From the NCBI GenBank assembly GCA_965246795.1, contig CBDFFN010000008.1:1-64000 (forward strand): DNA of 64,000 nucleotides, given 5' to 3'. The notes beneath the pieces are model-generated. The model was not told the origin of the DNA, searched no databases, and saw nothing but the letters and a program-made list of their open reading frames with translations. Below, one piece after another: positions 36,150 to 43,842 of the stretch. The stretch is from JAJXWB01 sp965246795. GTDB taxonomy: Bacteria; Pseudomonadota; Alphaproteobacteria; Rhizobiales; Beijerinckiaceae. The position numbers and the translations under genes were made by a program. Position 1 is the stretch's first letter. Each line of letters starts with the position of its first letter.

Positions 36150-36295
36150 GGACGATTAACACGCCGCTTTCGCTTGAGACTGGTTGAAGGGCTGGCCTGC
36201 GGAAATTCGCTCTTTGTTAACCAAGCGGCAACGCACAGTTGCCATAGTGCGACCCGGGAAGCGCATTCTATCTGGCGCATAGTCCGAGGTCAGGA

Positions 36296-37642
36296 ATGTC
36301 GAGCGAAGCGCCGTCCACTGCCGAGGCGCTGCGTGCGACGATCCTGAACCTCGTCAGCATGTATCACGCGATTGCGCACGAGAAGCCGGGCTTCGACCCG
36401 GCGCGGCCGGACGCGCCTGTTTCGGGCCGGGTCTACGACGCGTCCGACATGCGTAATCTCGTCGATTCTGCGCTCGATTTCTGGCTGACGACAGGACGCT
36501 TCAACGCGGCCTTCGAGAAGCGTCTGTCCGACTATATCGGCGCGCCGCATGCACTGACCGTCAATTCCGGCTCGTCCGCCAATCTCGTGGCCTTTTCGGC
36601 GCTTACGTCGCCGCGATTGAAGTCGCGGCAAATCAAGCCCGGCGACGAGGTCATCACTTGCGCAACAGGCTTTCCGACGACCGTCAATCCGATCTTGCAG
36701 GCTGGCGCAGTGCCGGTCTTCGTCGACGTCGACATCCCCACCTACAATATCGATATTGCGGCGGTAGAAGCGGCGATCGGGCCTCGCACGAAAGCGATCA
36801 TGGTCGCGCATGCGCTCGGCAATCCCTTCGATGTCATTGCGATCCGTGCGCTCTGCGATAGTCATAACCTGTTCCTAATCGAGGACTGCTGCGATGCACT
36901 GGGTGCCACGGTCGGCGGCCAGCATGTGGGCACGTTCGGCGACATCGGTACGCTGTCTTTCTATCCCGCGCATCACATCACGACGGGCGAGGGCGGCGCG
37001 GTCTTCACGAAGAGCGCGCATCTCAACAAGATCATGGAAAGTTTTCGTGACTGGGGCCGCGATTGTTATTGCGATCCCGGATGCGACAACAGTTGCAACA
37101 AGCGTTACGGCTGGCAGCTTGGCGATCTGCCGAAAGGTTACGATCACAAATACATCTACTCGCATCTCGGCTATAACCTGAAGATCACCGACATGCAGGC
37201 CTCGATTGGTCTCGCGCAGATGGATCATCTCGCAGGGTTTGTCGAAGCACGGCGCAGCAATTTCGCGCGCTTGAAAGAAGCACTTACGCCACTTGAGGAT
37301 TTCTTCATCCTGCCGGAAGCAACGCCGGGCACGGAGCCCTCGTGGTTCGGCTTTCCACTGACATTGCGCGAAAACGTGCCGCTCTCGCGGCACCACGTGC
37401 TGGAACAACTCGGACAACGTCGCATCGGCACGCGAATGCTGTTCGGCGGCAATTTGATCCGGCAGCCCTACATGAAAGGTCGCGACTTCCGCGTGTCTGG
37501 CTCGCTCGCCAACGCCGATGTCGTCGTCGACCGTACGTTCTGGATTGGCGTCTATCCCGGCCTCAACGACGTCGCGATCGACTATATGGCCGACGCGTTC
37601 CACGACATCTGCCTGCGCCGACCGGCAAGGATTGCGGTGTGA
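36296..37642 (+). CDS. rfbH: PLP/iron-sulfur sugar 3-dehydrase (E1-type, RfbH-like)
   Basis: A 448-residue DegT/DnrJ/EryC1-fold enzyme. The position that holds the PLP-binding Lys in aminotransferases is His226 (SFYPAHHITTGEGG), and cysteines 199, 257, 259 and 267 exactly fit the C-x57-C-x1-C-x7-C pattern of the [2Fe-2S] E1 enzyme, CDP-6-deoxy-L-threo-D-glycero-4-hexulose 3-dehydrase. That enzyme removes the C3 hydroxyl on the way to 3,6-dideoxyhexoses of O antigens. The reductase partner E3 and the CDP-glucose genes rfbF/rfbG are not in the window. It heads a glycan gene run and its stop overlaps the gtrA start. Confidence 0.88.
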   Translation: MSSEAPSTAEALRATILNLVSMYHAIAHEKPGFDPARPDAPVSGRVYDASDMRNLVDSALDFWLTTGRFNAAFEKRLSDYIGAPHALTVNSGSSANLVAFSALTSPRLKSRQIKPGDEVITCATGFPTTVNPILQAGAVPVFVDVDIPTYNIDIAAVEAAIGPRTKAIMVAHALGNPFDVIAIRALCDSHNLFLIEDCCDALGATVGGQHVGTFGDIGTLSFYPAHHITTGEGGAVFTKSAHLNKIMESFRDWGRDCYCDPGCDNSCNKRYGWQLGDLPKGYDHKYIYSHLGYNLKITDMQASIGLAQMDHLAGFVEARRSNFARLKEALTPLEDFFILPEATPGTEPSWFGFPLTLRENVPLSRHHVLEQLGQRRIGTRMLFGGNLIRQPYMKGRDFRVSGSLANADVVVDRTFWIGVYPGLNDVAIDYMADAFHDICLRRPARIAV

Positions 37643-38070
37643 GATCGGCTACCTCCAGCAGATCGATGCTCGGCGATCTCAGCGAACGCATACGAGAAAT
37701 CTTCGCGACGCATCGCTTCCTGCGCTTTCTTGTCGTCGGTGGCCTGAATACAGCGGTCGGTTACGGACTTTTCTGCTTCGCGCTAATCTTGATGCCGACG
37801 ACATTTGCAGCCCTCTGCGTCTCGACGGCGCTCGCGATCGCCTTCAACTTTTTCTCGACGGGCACGATCGTCTTCGGTTCGCGCGATCCACGACGCATTC
37901 TTCGCTTCTGCAGCGTCTATGGCGTCGTCTTTGCGTATAATGCGTTAGGCCTTTCGTCCTTCGAGGCAGCGGGCGTTGCACCGACAGTCGCCGGCCTTTT
38001 GCTACTGCCGGGCGCGGTAGCAATTTCATACGTGCTCAATCGTTCGTTCGTGTTTGGCGGCCGGCAATGA
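37639..38070 (+). CDS. GtrA family membrane protein
   Basis: About 143 residues, with four membrane helices of the GtrA family: RFLRFLVVGGLNTAVGYGLF, AALCVSTALAIAFNFFSTGTIVF, RFCSVYGVVFAYNALGL and AGLLLLPGAVAISYVLNRSFVFG. GtrA proteins are thought to flip undecaprenyl-phosphate-linked sugars across the inner membrane. The GTG at 37639 overlaps the stop of the preceding gene; ATG 37666 is an alternative. The gene overlaps the next one by ATGA. With the GtrB-like transferase at 39685 it suggests surface glycan decoration. Confidence 0.85.
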   Translation: MRSATSSRSMLGDLSERIREIFATHRFLRFLVVGGLNTAVGYGLFCFALILMPTTFAALCVSTALAIAFNFFSTGTIVFGSRDPRRILRFCSVYGVVFAYNALGLSSFEAAGVAPTVAGLLLLPGAVAISYVLNRSFVFGGRQ

Positions 38071-39662
38071 GCATGTCCGATGGCGCCCCACGCTTCGTGA
38101 GTCCTATCGTTGGGGAAGGCACCGTAGTCCTCACGCATCGCACCTTGCTTCTTGGCATTTCCTGCCTGTTGTTCGCGCCCTCGTTGCTATTTGCGGGCGC
38201 GCTACAACTGGCGCCAGCACTCCTTGTCGCAGCTGGATGTTTTGGCGCGCTTGCCATCGTCGCGACGAACGCGCCACCCCTCGGCTTTCTGGCGCAGCCC
38301 GTCGCTTTGCGGCGATGGGTTGGTTGTTGCAGCGTCGCGCTCGTCCTCCTGCTGCTCGGCGGCGAGACGCATCTGTTCCACGCGACGCTGGACTGGCTGG
38401 TGCGCGATGCCGTGCTCGTGGATCTCGTCCGCCACGGGCCGCTTTCAGGCTATCGTTTTGGCGAGAGCGACTATCTGCTGCGCGCGCCGCTCGGCATGTA
38501 CATGTTGCCCGCGCTCGTCGGGCGCATGTTCGGGCTCGGCGCGGCACACGGCGCGCTGCTGGCGCAGAACACGCTGTTTCTCGGCACGATCTTAACGCTG
38601 CTTGCCGCGCTCGGACACGGGCGGCTGCACGTCGTCATACTTGTCCTCTTCGGCGGCGTCTCGATTATCGGCGCCGCGATGCGGATCGCATGGACGCCGG
38701 ACAGCGAACCGATCCCGTTCTGGTTGCAATCGGGTCTCGATTCCTGGAATCCGCGCTTCCAGTTCTCCAGCACGCTGGTGCAGTTCTTCTGGGTGCCCAA
38801 TCATGCGTTGCCCGGCTGGTGGCTGGCCACCCTGATGCTGCTGCAATCACGCGGTCAGGTCGATCTCGCGACACTCGGCGTCAGCGTCGCCGGCGCCCTG
38901 TTCTGGTCGCCGCTCTGCATAGTACCGGTCGCCCTGTGGCTTGGCGTGTGCGCCTTGCGGCACCCGCGCGCAGTTACGACGCCGCGCACGATAATAGGGG
39001 CGCTTGCCGGTGCCTGCTTCGTGCCTCTGACGGTCTACATCATGCTCGCGTCAGGCTCGATACAAAGCGGGACGCCGCTTCTGCGCGCGGACTTTTTATT
39101 TTGGTATGGCTTGTTTGTTCTCATCCAGTTGCCCGTTCTCGGCCTACTCTTTATCGCGCGGGATCGCATCCGCCCGGACGAACGCTGGCTGCTCGGCATC
39201 GCGGTGGTCACACTCTTCTCACTCCTGCCCATCGGTTTTGGTCCGAACAACGATCTGGTGATGCGCGGGTCGATCGTTCCACTGACGATCGTCGCTTTCA
39301 TTTTCGGACGCATCCTGATCGAGGAGACGCGACAGCGATCGGGGTTCGCCATCGCCGGCTGGATTCTCGTTGTTGCGTCCTCGCCGTCGGCGGCGGTTGA
39401 AGTCGGTCGAGCGCTCGCCACGCCGCGCGATGCGATCAGTGATTGTTCGCTGGCTGAGGCCTCGCTGGAACTCCAGTGGGCGAGCGTTCCGACCAATTAC
39501 GTCGTTCCGATTTCGACGATACCCAGATGGCTCATCGACGTCGCTTCAGTTTCGCCCGCTCACGCCGGGAAAAAAGGATGCTGGCCCGACCGTGTCCGGG
39601 CGCGCTATTTCGGTCTTGAGCGCACTCTGTCGGGCTCGCCGTTCGTGCCGTACGAACCTTGA
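38067..39662 (+). CDS. Polytopic membrane protein, possible surface glycosyltransferase (GtrC-like)
   Basis: A 531-residue protein with about 11-12 hydrophobic helices and a large periplasmic loop (about 130-230), ending in a soluble C-terminal domain. It has no diagnostic motif that I recognise. It starts inside the gtrA stop codon (ATGA), so it is translated with a flippase and lies opposite a GtrB-like gene; in Gtr systems the third gene is a variable multi-spanning glucosyltransferase that uses the lipid-linked sugar on the outer side. That role is inferred from context only. Confidence 0.6.
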   Translation: MSMSDGAPRFVSPIVGEGTVVLTHRTLLLGISCLLFAPSLLFAGALQLAPALLVAAGCFGALAIVATNAPPLGFLAQPVALRRWVGCCSVALVLLLLGGETHLFHATLDWLVRDAVLVDLVRHGPLSGYRFGESDYLLRAPLGMYMLPALVGRMFGLGAAHGALLAQNTLFLGTILTLLAALGHGRLHVVILVLFGGVSIIGAAMRIAWTPDSEPIPFWLQSGLDSWNPRFQFSSTLVQFFWVPNHALPGWWLATLMLLQSRGQVDLATLGVSVAGALFWSPLCIVPVALWLGVCALRHPRAVTTPRTIIGALAGACFVPLTVYIMLASGSIQSGTPLLRADFLFWYGLFVLIQLPVLGLLFIARDRIRPDERWLLGIAVVTLFSLLPIGFGPNNDLVMRGSIVPLTIVAFIFGRILIEETRQRSGFAIAGWILVVASSPSAAVEVGRALATPRDAISDCSLAEASLELQWASVPTNYVVPISTIPRWLIDVASVSPAHAGKKGCWPDRVRARYFGLERTLSGSPFVPYEP

Positions 39663-39684
39663 CGATACGGTGGCCGGATAATGC

Positions 39685-40692
39685 CTAGTCGAAGTTGATC
39701 CGTTCCTTCTCGATCACGAGTGGAAAGCGCCGGGCGTAGTTCAGCAGCAGCCCGATATATTCGCCGATGACACCGAGCGCGCAGAGTTGCACCGCGCCGA
39801 GAAAAAACATCGCGATCAACAGCGGTGCGACGCCAGCCGACATTGTGTTCCAGAAAAGCAGCTTTGCGGCGAGATAACCAATGCCACAAAGCAGCGAAAG
39901 GCATGCGACCGAAAAGCCGGTGATCGTCATCAGGCGTAGTGGTGCACGCGAATTGCTCGAAAGTCCGAGCAAGGCGAAATCAACGAGTGCGCCGATCGTA
40001 TAGCTTGAACGTCCGTGGCGTCGCGGTGGCTGATTGTATTCGACGGACGACCGTTCAAATCCGATCTCCGTGATCAGGCCGCGGAAATAGGGTTCGGGTT
40101 CGTTCAGTCCGCGCATGGCATCCATGACGCAGCGATCGTACAGCCCGTAACCCATGTAGTTCGGGATCTGCTCGACACGCGACACGCGGCGTATCAACCC
40201 GTAGAAACTGCGCCGCGCGATGCGCCAGGGAAGAGACTCGACGCTGGCCTTTTTGATCGCGACGACGACCTTCGCACCTGCCTCCCAGCGCGCCGCCATG
40301 TCCGGAATGAGCGCTGGTGGCGTCTGCAGATCGGCAAGCACCGGGACAACCGCATCGCCGTCACATTGCAGCATCGCGTGAAACGGCGATCGCGCCGGGC
40401 CGAAATTTCGTGCATTAACGATGATCTTCACGCGCCGATCGTTGCGTGCGATTTCGCGCAAGATCGCGACCGTACCATCAGTCGAACAATTGTCGATGAA
40501 CACATGATCGTAGTCGTAGCGGCCCAACTGCGCCTGCATCACGGCTGCCACTGCTGCGTGGCATTCAGCAATGCCCGCTGCTTCGTTGAAACACGGCGTA
40601 ACAATGGAGAGGCGCTTGCGCGGCTGCGAGGATATCGTGTTGTACGACGTCGGCGCGCTGTCGGCGGGGTCAGGACGCAGGTCTTCGAGCAT
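39685..40692 (-). CDS. Glycosyltransferase family 2, GtrB/DPM1-like
   Basis: A 335-residue membrane-linked transferase. The GT-A domain shows VTPCFNEAAGIAE, DYDHVFIDNCSTDGTVAIL and the metal-binding DLQTPPALIP; two C-terminal membrane helices follow (ITGFSVACLSLLCGIGYLAA and PLLIAMFFLGAVQLCALGVIGEYIG). This is the shape of GtrB and dolichol-phosphate sugar synthases, which load a sugar onto undecaprenyl phosphate. It is convergent with the membrane protein gene at 38067 and thus completes a GtrA/B-type set even though it is on the other strand. ATG 40692 is preferred to GTG 40701. Confidence 0.85.
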   Translation of the reverse strand: MLEDLRPDPADSAPTSYNTISSQPRKRLSIVTPCFNEAAGIAECHAAVAAVMQAQLGRYDYDHVFIDNCSTDGTVAILREIARNDRRVKIIVNARNFGPARSPFHAMLQCDGDAVVPVLADLQTPPALIPDMAARWEAGAKVVVAIKKASVESLPWRIARRSFYGLIRRVSRVEQIPNYMGYGLYDRCVMDAMRGLNEPEPYFRGLITEIGFERSSVEYNQPPRRHGRSSYTIGALVDFALLGLSSNSRAPLRLMTITGFSVACLSLLCGIGYLAAKLLFWNTMSAGVAPLLIAMFFLGAVQLCALGVIGEYIGLLLNYARRFPLVIEKERINFD

Positions 40693-40816
40693 GCGCGGCA
40701 CCCTGCGATACCGCCGTTAATCTTTCGTGAAGGATCGTGCGAAACGCGACTGCGGCGACGATTGCTTTACCATGCTGCGTCAGGGTGGCGGGACGATTCC
40801 CGCTCTCGGACTTCGC

Positions 40817-41674
40817 ATGAAAATCGCCAAACGATGCATCGCCTGCGATGGACTTCGCCTTCAGCGACAAGCAGCTGTGCTCATGCCATTCGTTGCCGCG
40901 CGAGTCTTCGGTTGGCAGCCGATCGAGATCACGTCGGACTGGGGCTTTCGCGATATTCCGGCCGGCCACGCCTACACCGTCTGCCATTCCATGATGTGCG
41001 ACGATTGCGGCATGCTCTTTCTCGACATGCGCTTCGACGACGAAGAGATGCAGTCACTCTACGCTGACTATCGGGGCGACGATTATACGAAGCTGCGCAC
41101 GCGGTTCGAGCCTGATTATGCCGCGCGTAACGAGCTCTATCTCACCGGCAGCACCTATCTGCCGGCCGTCGAAGCTTTGCTTTCGAAGCATGTTCCGGTC
41201 GCCCCAGCGGTTCTCGATTGGGGTGGCGATACGGGGATCAACACGCCGTTCCGGTCGAGCGCGAAGCGGCACGATGTCTATGAAATCTCGGGTTGCGACG
41301 TCGTGCCGGGCGCGCGCAGCGTTTCACGCGAGCACGTCGACAAGAACCGCTACGATCTCATCGCCTTCATGCAGGTTCTGGAACATGTCGCCGCGCCGCG
41401 CGCCGCGCTTGCAGAAATTGCCACGGCGATGGCACCCGAAACGGTTCTCTATGTCGAACTGCCCTACGAGGAACTCGTGCGACGCGTCGGGACGAGACAG
41501 GATCGGCTGGCGCAAAAGCGGCACTGGCATGAGCACATCAACTTCTTCACGCCGGAGGCGCTCGACGCATTGTTTGTGCAGGCGGGCCTGAAGATCATCG
41601 AGCGCACCACGCAGGCGATTACGGCCGGCGGCAAGGACTGGCACAATTTCGCAATTGTGGCGACGCGTGCCTGA
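40817..41674 (+). CDS. Class I methyltransferase with N-terminal zinc-binding-like cysteines
   Basis: A 285-residue protein. The N-terminus has cysteine pairs CIAC and CDDC (with CHSMM before it), likely a zinc site, followed by LYADYRGDDYTKLR. The SAM-binding region is AVLDWGGDTGINTPFRS and the acidic strand YEISGCDVVPGA; motif VLEHVAAPRAALAEI is typical of class I enzymes. Proteins of this layout often C- or O-methylate sugars in glycan clusters. The region is a glycan biosynthesis cluster, so a sugar methylation is probable; which sugar is unknown. ATG 40817 is the first good start. Confidence 0.72.
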   Translation: MKIAKRCIACDGLRLQRQAAVLMPFVAARVFGWQPIEITSDWGFRDIPAGHAYTVCHSMMCDDCGMLFLDMRFDDEEMQSLYADYRGDDYTKLRTRFEPDYAARNELYLTGSTYLPAVEALLSKHVPVAPAVLDWGGDTGINTPFRSSAKRHDVYEISGCDVVPGARSVSREHVDKNRYDLIAFMQVLEHVAAPRAALAEIATAMAPETVLYVELPYEELVRRVGTRQDRLAQKRHWHEHINFFTPEALDALFVQAGLKIIERTTQAITAGGKDWHNFAIVATRA

Positions 41675-42622
41675 TCAGGCGATGCGGCGATCCGTGGTGC
41701 TAACGTCGAGAAAAGCGGCCTGATCTGCAATGATCGCTTGCAGGGGTGTTACGCCACTGTCGGCAAGCAGCGCGCGGTAAGTAGTGCCGTCGCCTGAATA
41801 AACATCCGGCGTTCCGTCGCAGCTCTCGCGGGTGATACGGATGCCGCCGCCGAGTACGTCGGAAATGTGTTCGGCGAGCATGCCCATCTCGACGACTTCA
41901 TCGCCCGCGGTGTCGAAGCACTTTGGCGCGCCGGGGGGTTGTGTGAGCGCTGCATTGCAGAGGACGGCGAGAAGCTCTTCGATATGCACGTAGGAGCGGA
42001 ATGTGGGTCGTGAAGCGCGAATGGTGATTGCGCCGGTGCGCGCTGCCGACAGGATCATCGAGGACAGCGCATAGCTGTCGAGCTTGTTCGCAAACGGGCC
42101 GCCGATGTTGAAGATGCGAGGCATGACAAGCGGTGCGCCACGCTCTTCGCACCAGGCGGCGATGCGGGCCTCGTGCGCGGCCTTGCACCAGCCATAGGGA
42201 TTGTTTTCGCGGTCGGGCGTGTGTGCCGCGCCAGAGGATGCAAAGACGAAGCGCAGATCGCGCGCGGCAGAGGCGATGCTCATCGTGTCGGCGAGAATCG
42301 TATCGTTGCCCGCGAGGAAGGCGGTCAGGTCCAGATCGCCTGTTCGCTCCTTGCCGAGGAACGCGAAGTGGAGAAGGAGCCACGCGCCGTCGTCGAGCGG
42401 CGCCGCGTCGGACAAAGGCTCGATTGCGAAGACACGATCCACTACGCGCACAGGACGCGCGGCGCTGCCAAAAAGTCTAAGTCGTATGTGCGAGGTGAGT
42501 GCGCCCTCGTGCGCCAGCATCGCCAGCGTCGCTTGCCCGAGCCAGCTGCTCGCGCCGGTGATTGCGAGGCCAAGTTCGCCGGACGCGGCGGCGCGAACGA
42601 AACTTTGCGAAAGACGGATCAT
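41675..42622 (-). CDS. NAD-dependent sugar epimerase/reductase (extended SDR)
   Basis: A 315-residue extended short-chain dehydrogenase. The N-terminal nucleotide motif is LAITGASSWLGQATL, the catalytic Tyr/Lys pair is in NPYGWCKAAHE (YxxxK) and FASSGAAHTPDRE carries the Ser; RIFNIGGPF matches the active-site loop of dTDP-sugar epimerases and reductases. It converges with the methyltransferase, the two stop codons lying back to back. It would act on a nucleotide sugar formed by the surrounding genes; which one is not readable. Confidence 0.82.
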   Translation of the reverse strand: MIRLSQSFVRAAASGELGLAITGASSWLGQATLAMLAHEGALTSHIRLRLFGSAARPVRVVDRVFAIEPLSDAAPLDDGAWLLLHFAFLGKERTGDLDLTAFLAGNDTILADTMSIASAARDLRFVFASSGAAHTPDRENNPYGWCKAAHEARIAAWCEERGAPLVMPRIFNIGGPFANKLDSYALSSMILSAARTGAITIRASRPTFRSYVHIEELLAVLCNAALTQPPGAPKCFDTAGDEVVEMGMLAEHISDVLGGGIRITRESCDGTPDVYSGDGTTYRALLADSGVTPLQAIIADQAAFLDVSTTDRRIA

Positions 42623-42639
42623 CGTGGATCGTTATTCGT

Positions 42640-42745
42640 CGTCATTGCGAGAGGCGCAGCGACGAAGCAATCCATCTACGATTGTTGTTGGAGAGTCGTG
42701 GATGGATCGCCACGTTACTCGCTCCGCTCGTTCCTCGCGATGACG
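42640..42745. repeat. Palindromic repeat (CGTCATTGCGAG type)
   Basis: Begins CGTCATTGCGAGAGGCGCAGCG and ends with the complementary GCTCGTTCCTCGCGATGACGG, with AAGCAATCCA inside. This is a familiar Bradyrhizobium/Hyphomicrobiales intergenic palindrome. It fills the gap between the epimerase and the NeuB-type gene, both minus strand. Confidence 0.82.
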
Positions 42746-42750
42746 GCCCT

Positions 42751-43842
42751 TCAGAGCCCGCGGCCCATGATGAGCTTGCGCTTCTCTTCGCCGGCAACGG
42801 TTTCATCAACTGTTTCCAGTGTCAGTGCGCCGTCGGATTTCACCTCCGAGCGTAGCACGACGCCATCGAGATGTTCGCGGCAAGAAAGCTGGCCGCGCCG
42901 CAGCGGAATGGCGAGGTAAAAATCCTGCTCGAAATTCTCGGGTGTGACGCGATGGCCGGCTGGCAGATCGCGCTTCGCATATACTCCGCGGAGTAGCGCG
43001 TTGAGATATTCGACTTCCTGCACGGGCATGGCACGGCGGTATTCCGCGGGACCACCGCACATCTCGCGCGCCTTGTGGAAGGCTTTGAACCATGTGTCGA
43101 CCTGCTCTGGCAGAGAGCAATAGGCGGACACCGGCATGTCCTCCCACTCGATGTCGATGTGACGCTCCCACGTGCGCGCGCCCTTCGCGTAAGACATCAG
43201 CATAGATGCGTCCCACGAAGTCTTCTCGTGCGTGGAGAAGCCGACGACATGGTCGGGATAGCGTCGCTTGAGATAATCGATCTGGTTGATCTCAAGCTGG
43301 TCGTCGTCGGAGGGATAGATCGAGACGCAATGGTTGATCGCGAGCGGGATGTCGCGCGTCGAGAAGAAGTCGACCGCTGCATCGAGCTCGGCTTCCGTGC
43401 AGCCGCCGGACGACACGATGACGTGGCGGCGTGTCGAGGCAATCTTTTCGAGCAGCGTCCAGTCGTTGGCGTCGGAACTCGCGATCTTGATGATCGGCAT
43501 GTCGAACGCAACGCACAGATCGACGGACTTCTCATCGAACGGCGTCGCCATCGGCAGGCATCCCTGCGTCTTAACCTCGGCGACGAGCGCGGCGAAGTCA
43601 GCTTCCGTAAGCTTCGTCGACTCGGTTTTGCAGATGTAGCGGATATTCGTGTTGCCCTTGAAGTCGGGATGCACGAAATTATCGACGTCGCGAAATTGTA
43701 GTTTGATCGCTGCTTTCACGTTGTTCGCTCGGACAACGGCGCCAAAATCGCGCACGATCTTCAGGCCGCGCTCGCGCCGGCCATAGTGGTTGTTCGCGAG
43801 TTCGAGAACGAAGAGATCGGCGAAGAGGTCGTCGCGACGCAT
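42751..43842 (-). CDS. NeuB-family synthase (N-acetylneuraminate/legionaminate-type)
   Basis: A 363-residue enzyme that condenses phosphoenolpyruvate with a six-carbon amino or deoxy sugar to give a nine-carbon ulosonic acid. The TIM barrel shows LELANNHYGRRERGLK, IKLQFRDVDNF, PMATPFDEKSVDLC, IKIASSDAND and VSSGGCTEAELD, and the C-terminal SAF domain begins around AKRDLPAGHRVTPENFE. The usual neighbours of sialic acid-type pathways (2-epimerase, CMP transferase, PseB-type dehydratase) are not in the window. Its start overlaps the stop of the ThDP enzyme (TGATG), so the two are translated together, which argues for a shared product. Confidence 0.82.
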   Translation of the reverse strand: MRRDDLFADLFVLELANNHYGRRERGLKIVRDFGAVVRANNVKAAIKLQFRDVDNFVHPDFKGNTNIRYICKTESTKLTEADFAALVAEVKTQGCLPMATPFDEKSVDLCVAFDMPIIKIASSDANDWTLLEKIASTRRHVIVSSGGCTEAELDAAVDFFSTRDIPLAINHCVSIYPSDDDQLEINQIDYLKRRYPDHVVGFSTHEKTSWDASMLMSYAKGARTWERHIDIEWEDMPVSAYCSLPEQVDTWFKAFHKAREMCGGPAEYRRAMPVQEVEYLNALLRGVYAKRDLPAGHRVTPENFEQDFYLAIPLRRGQLSCREHLDGVVLRSEVKSDGALTLETVDETVAGEEKRKLIMGRGL

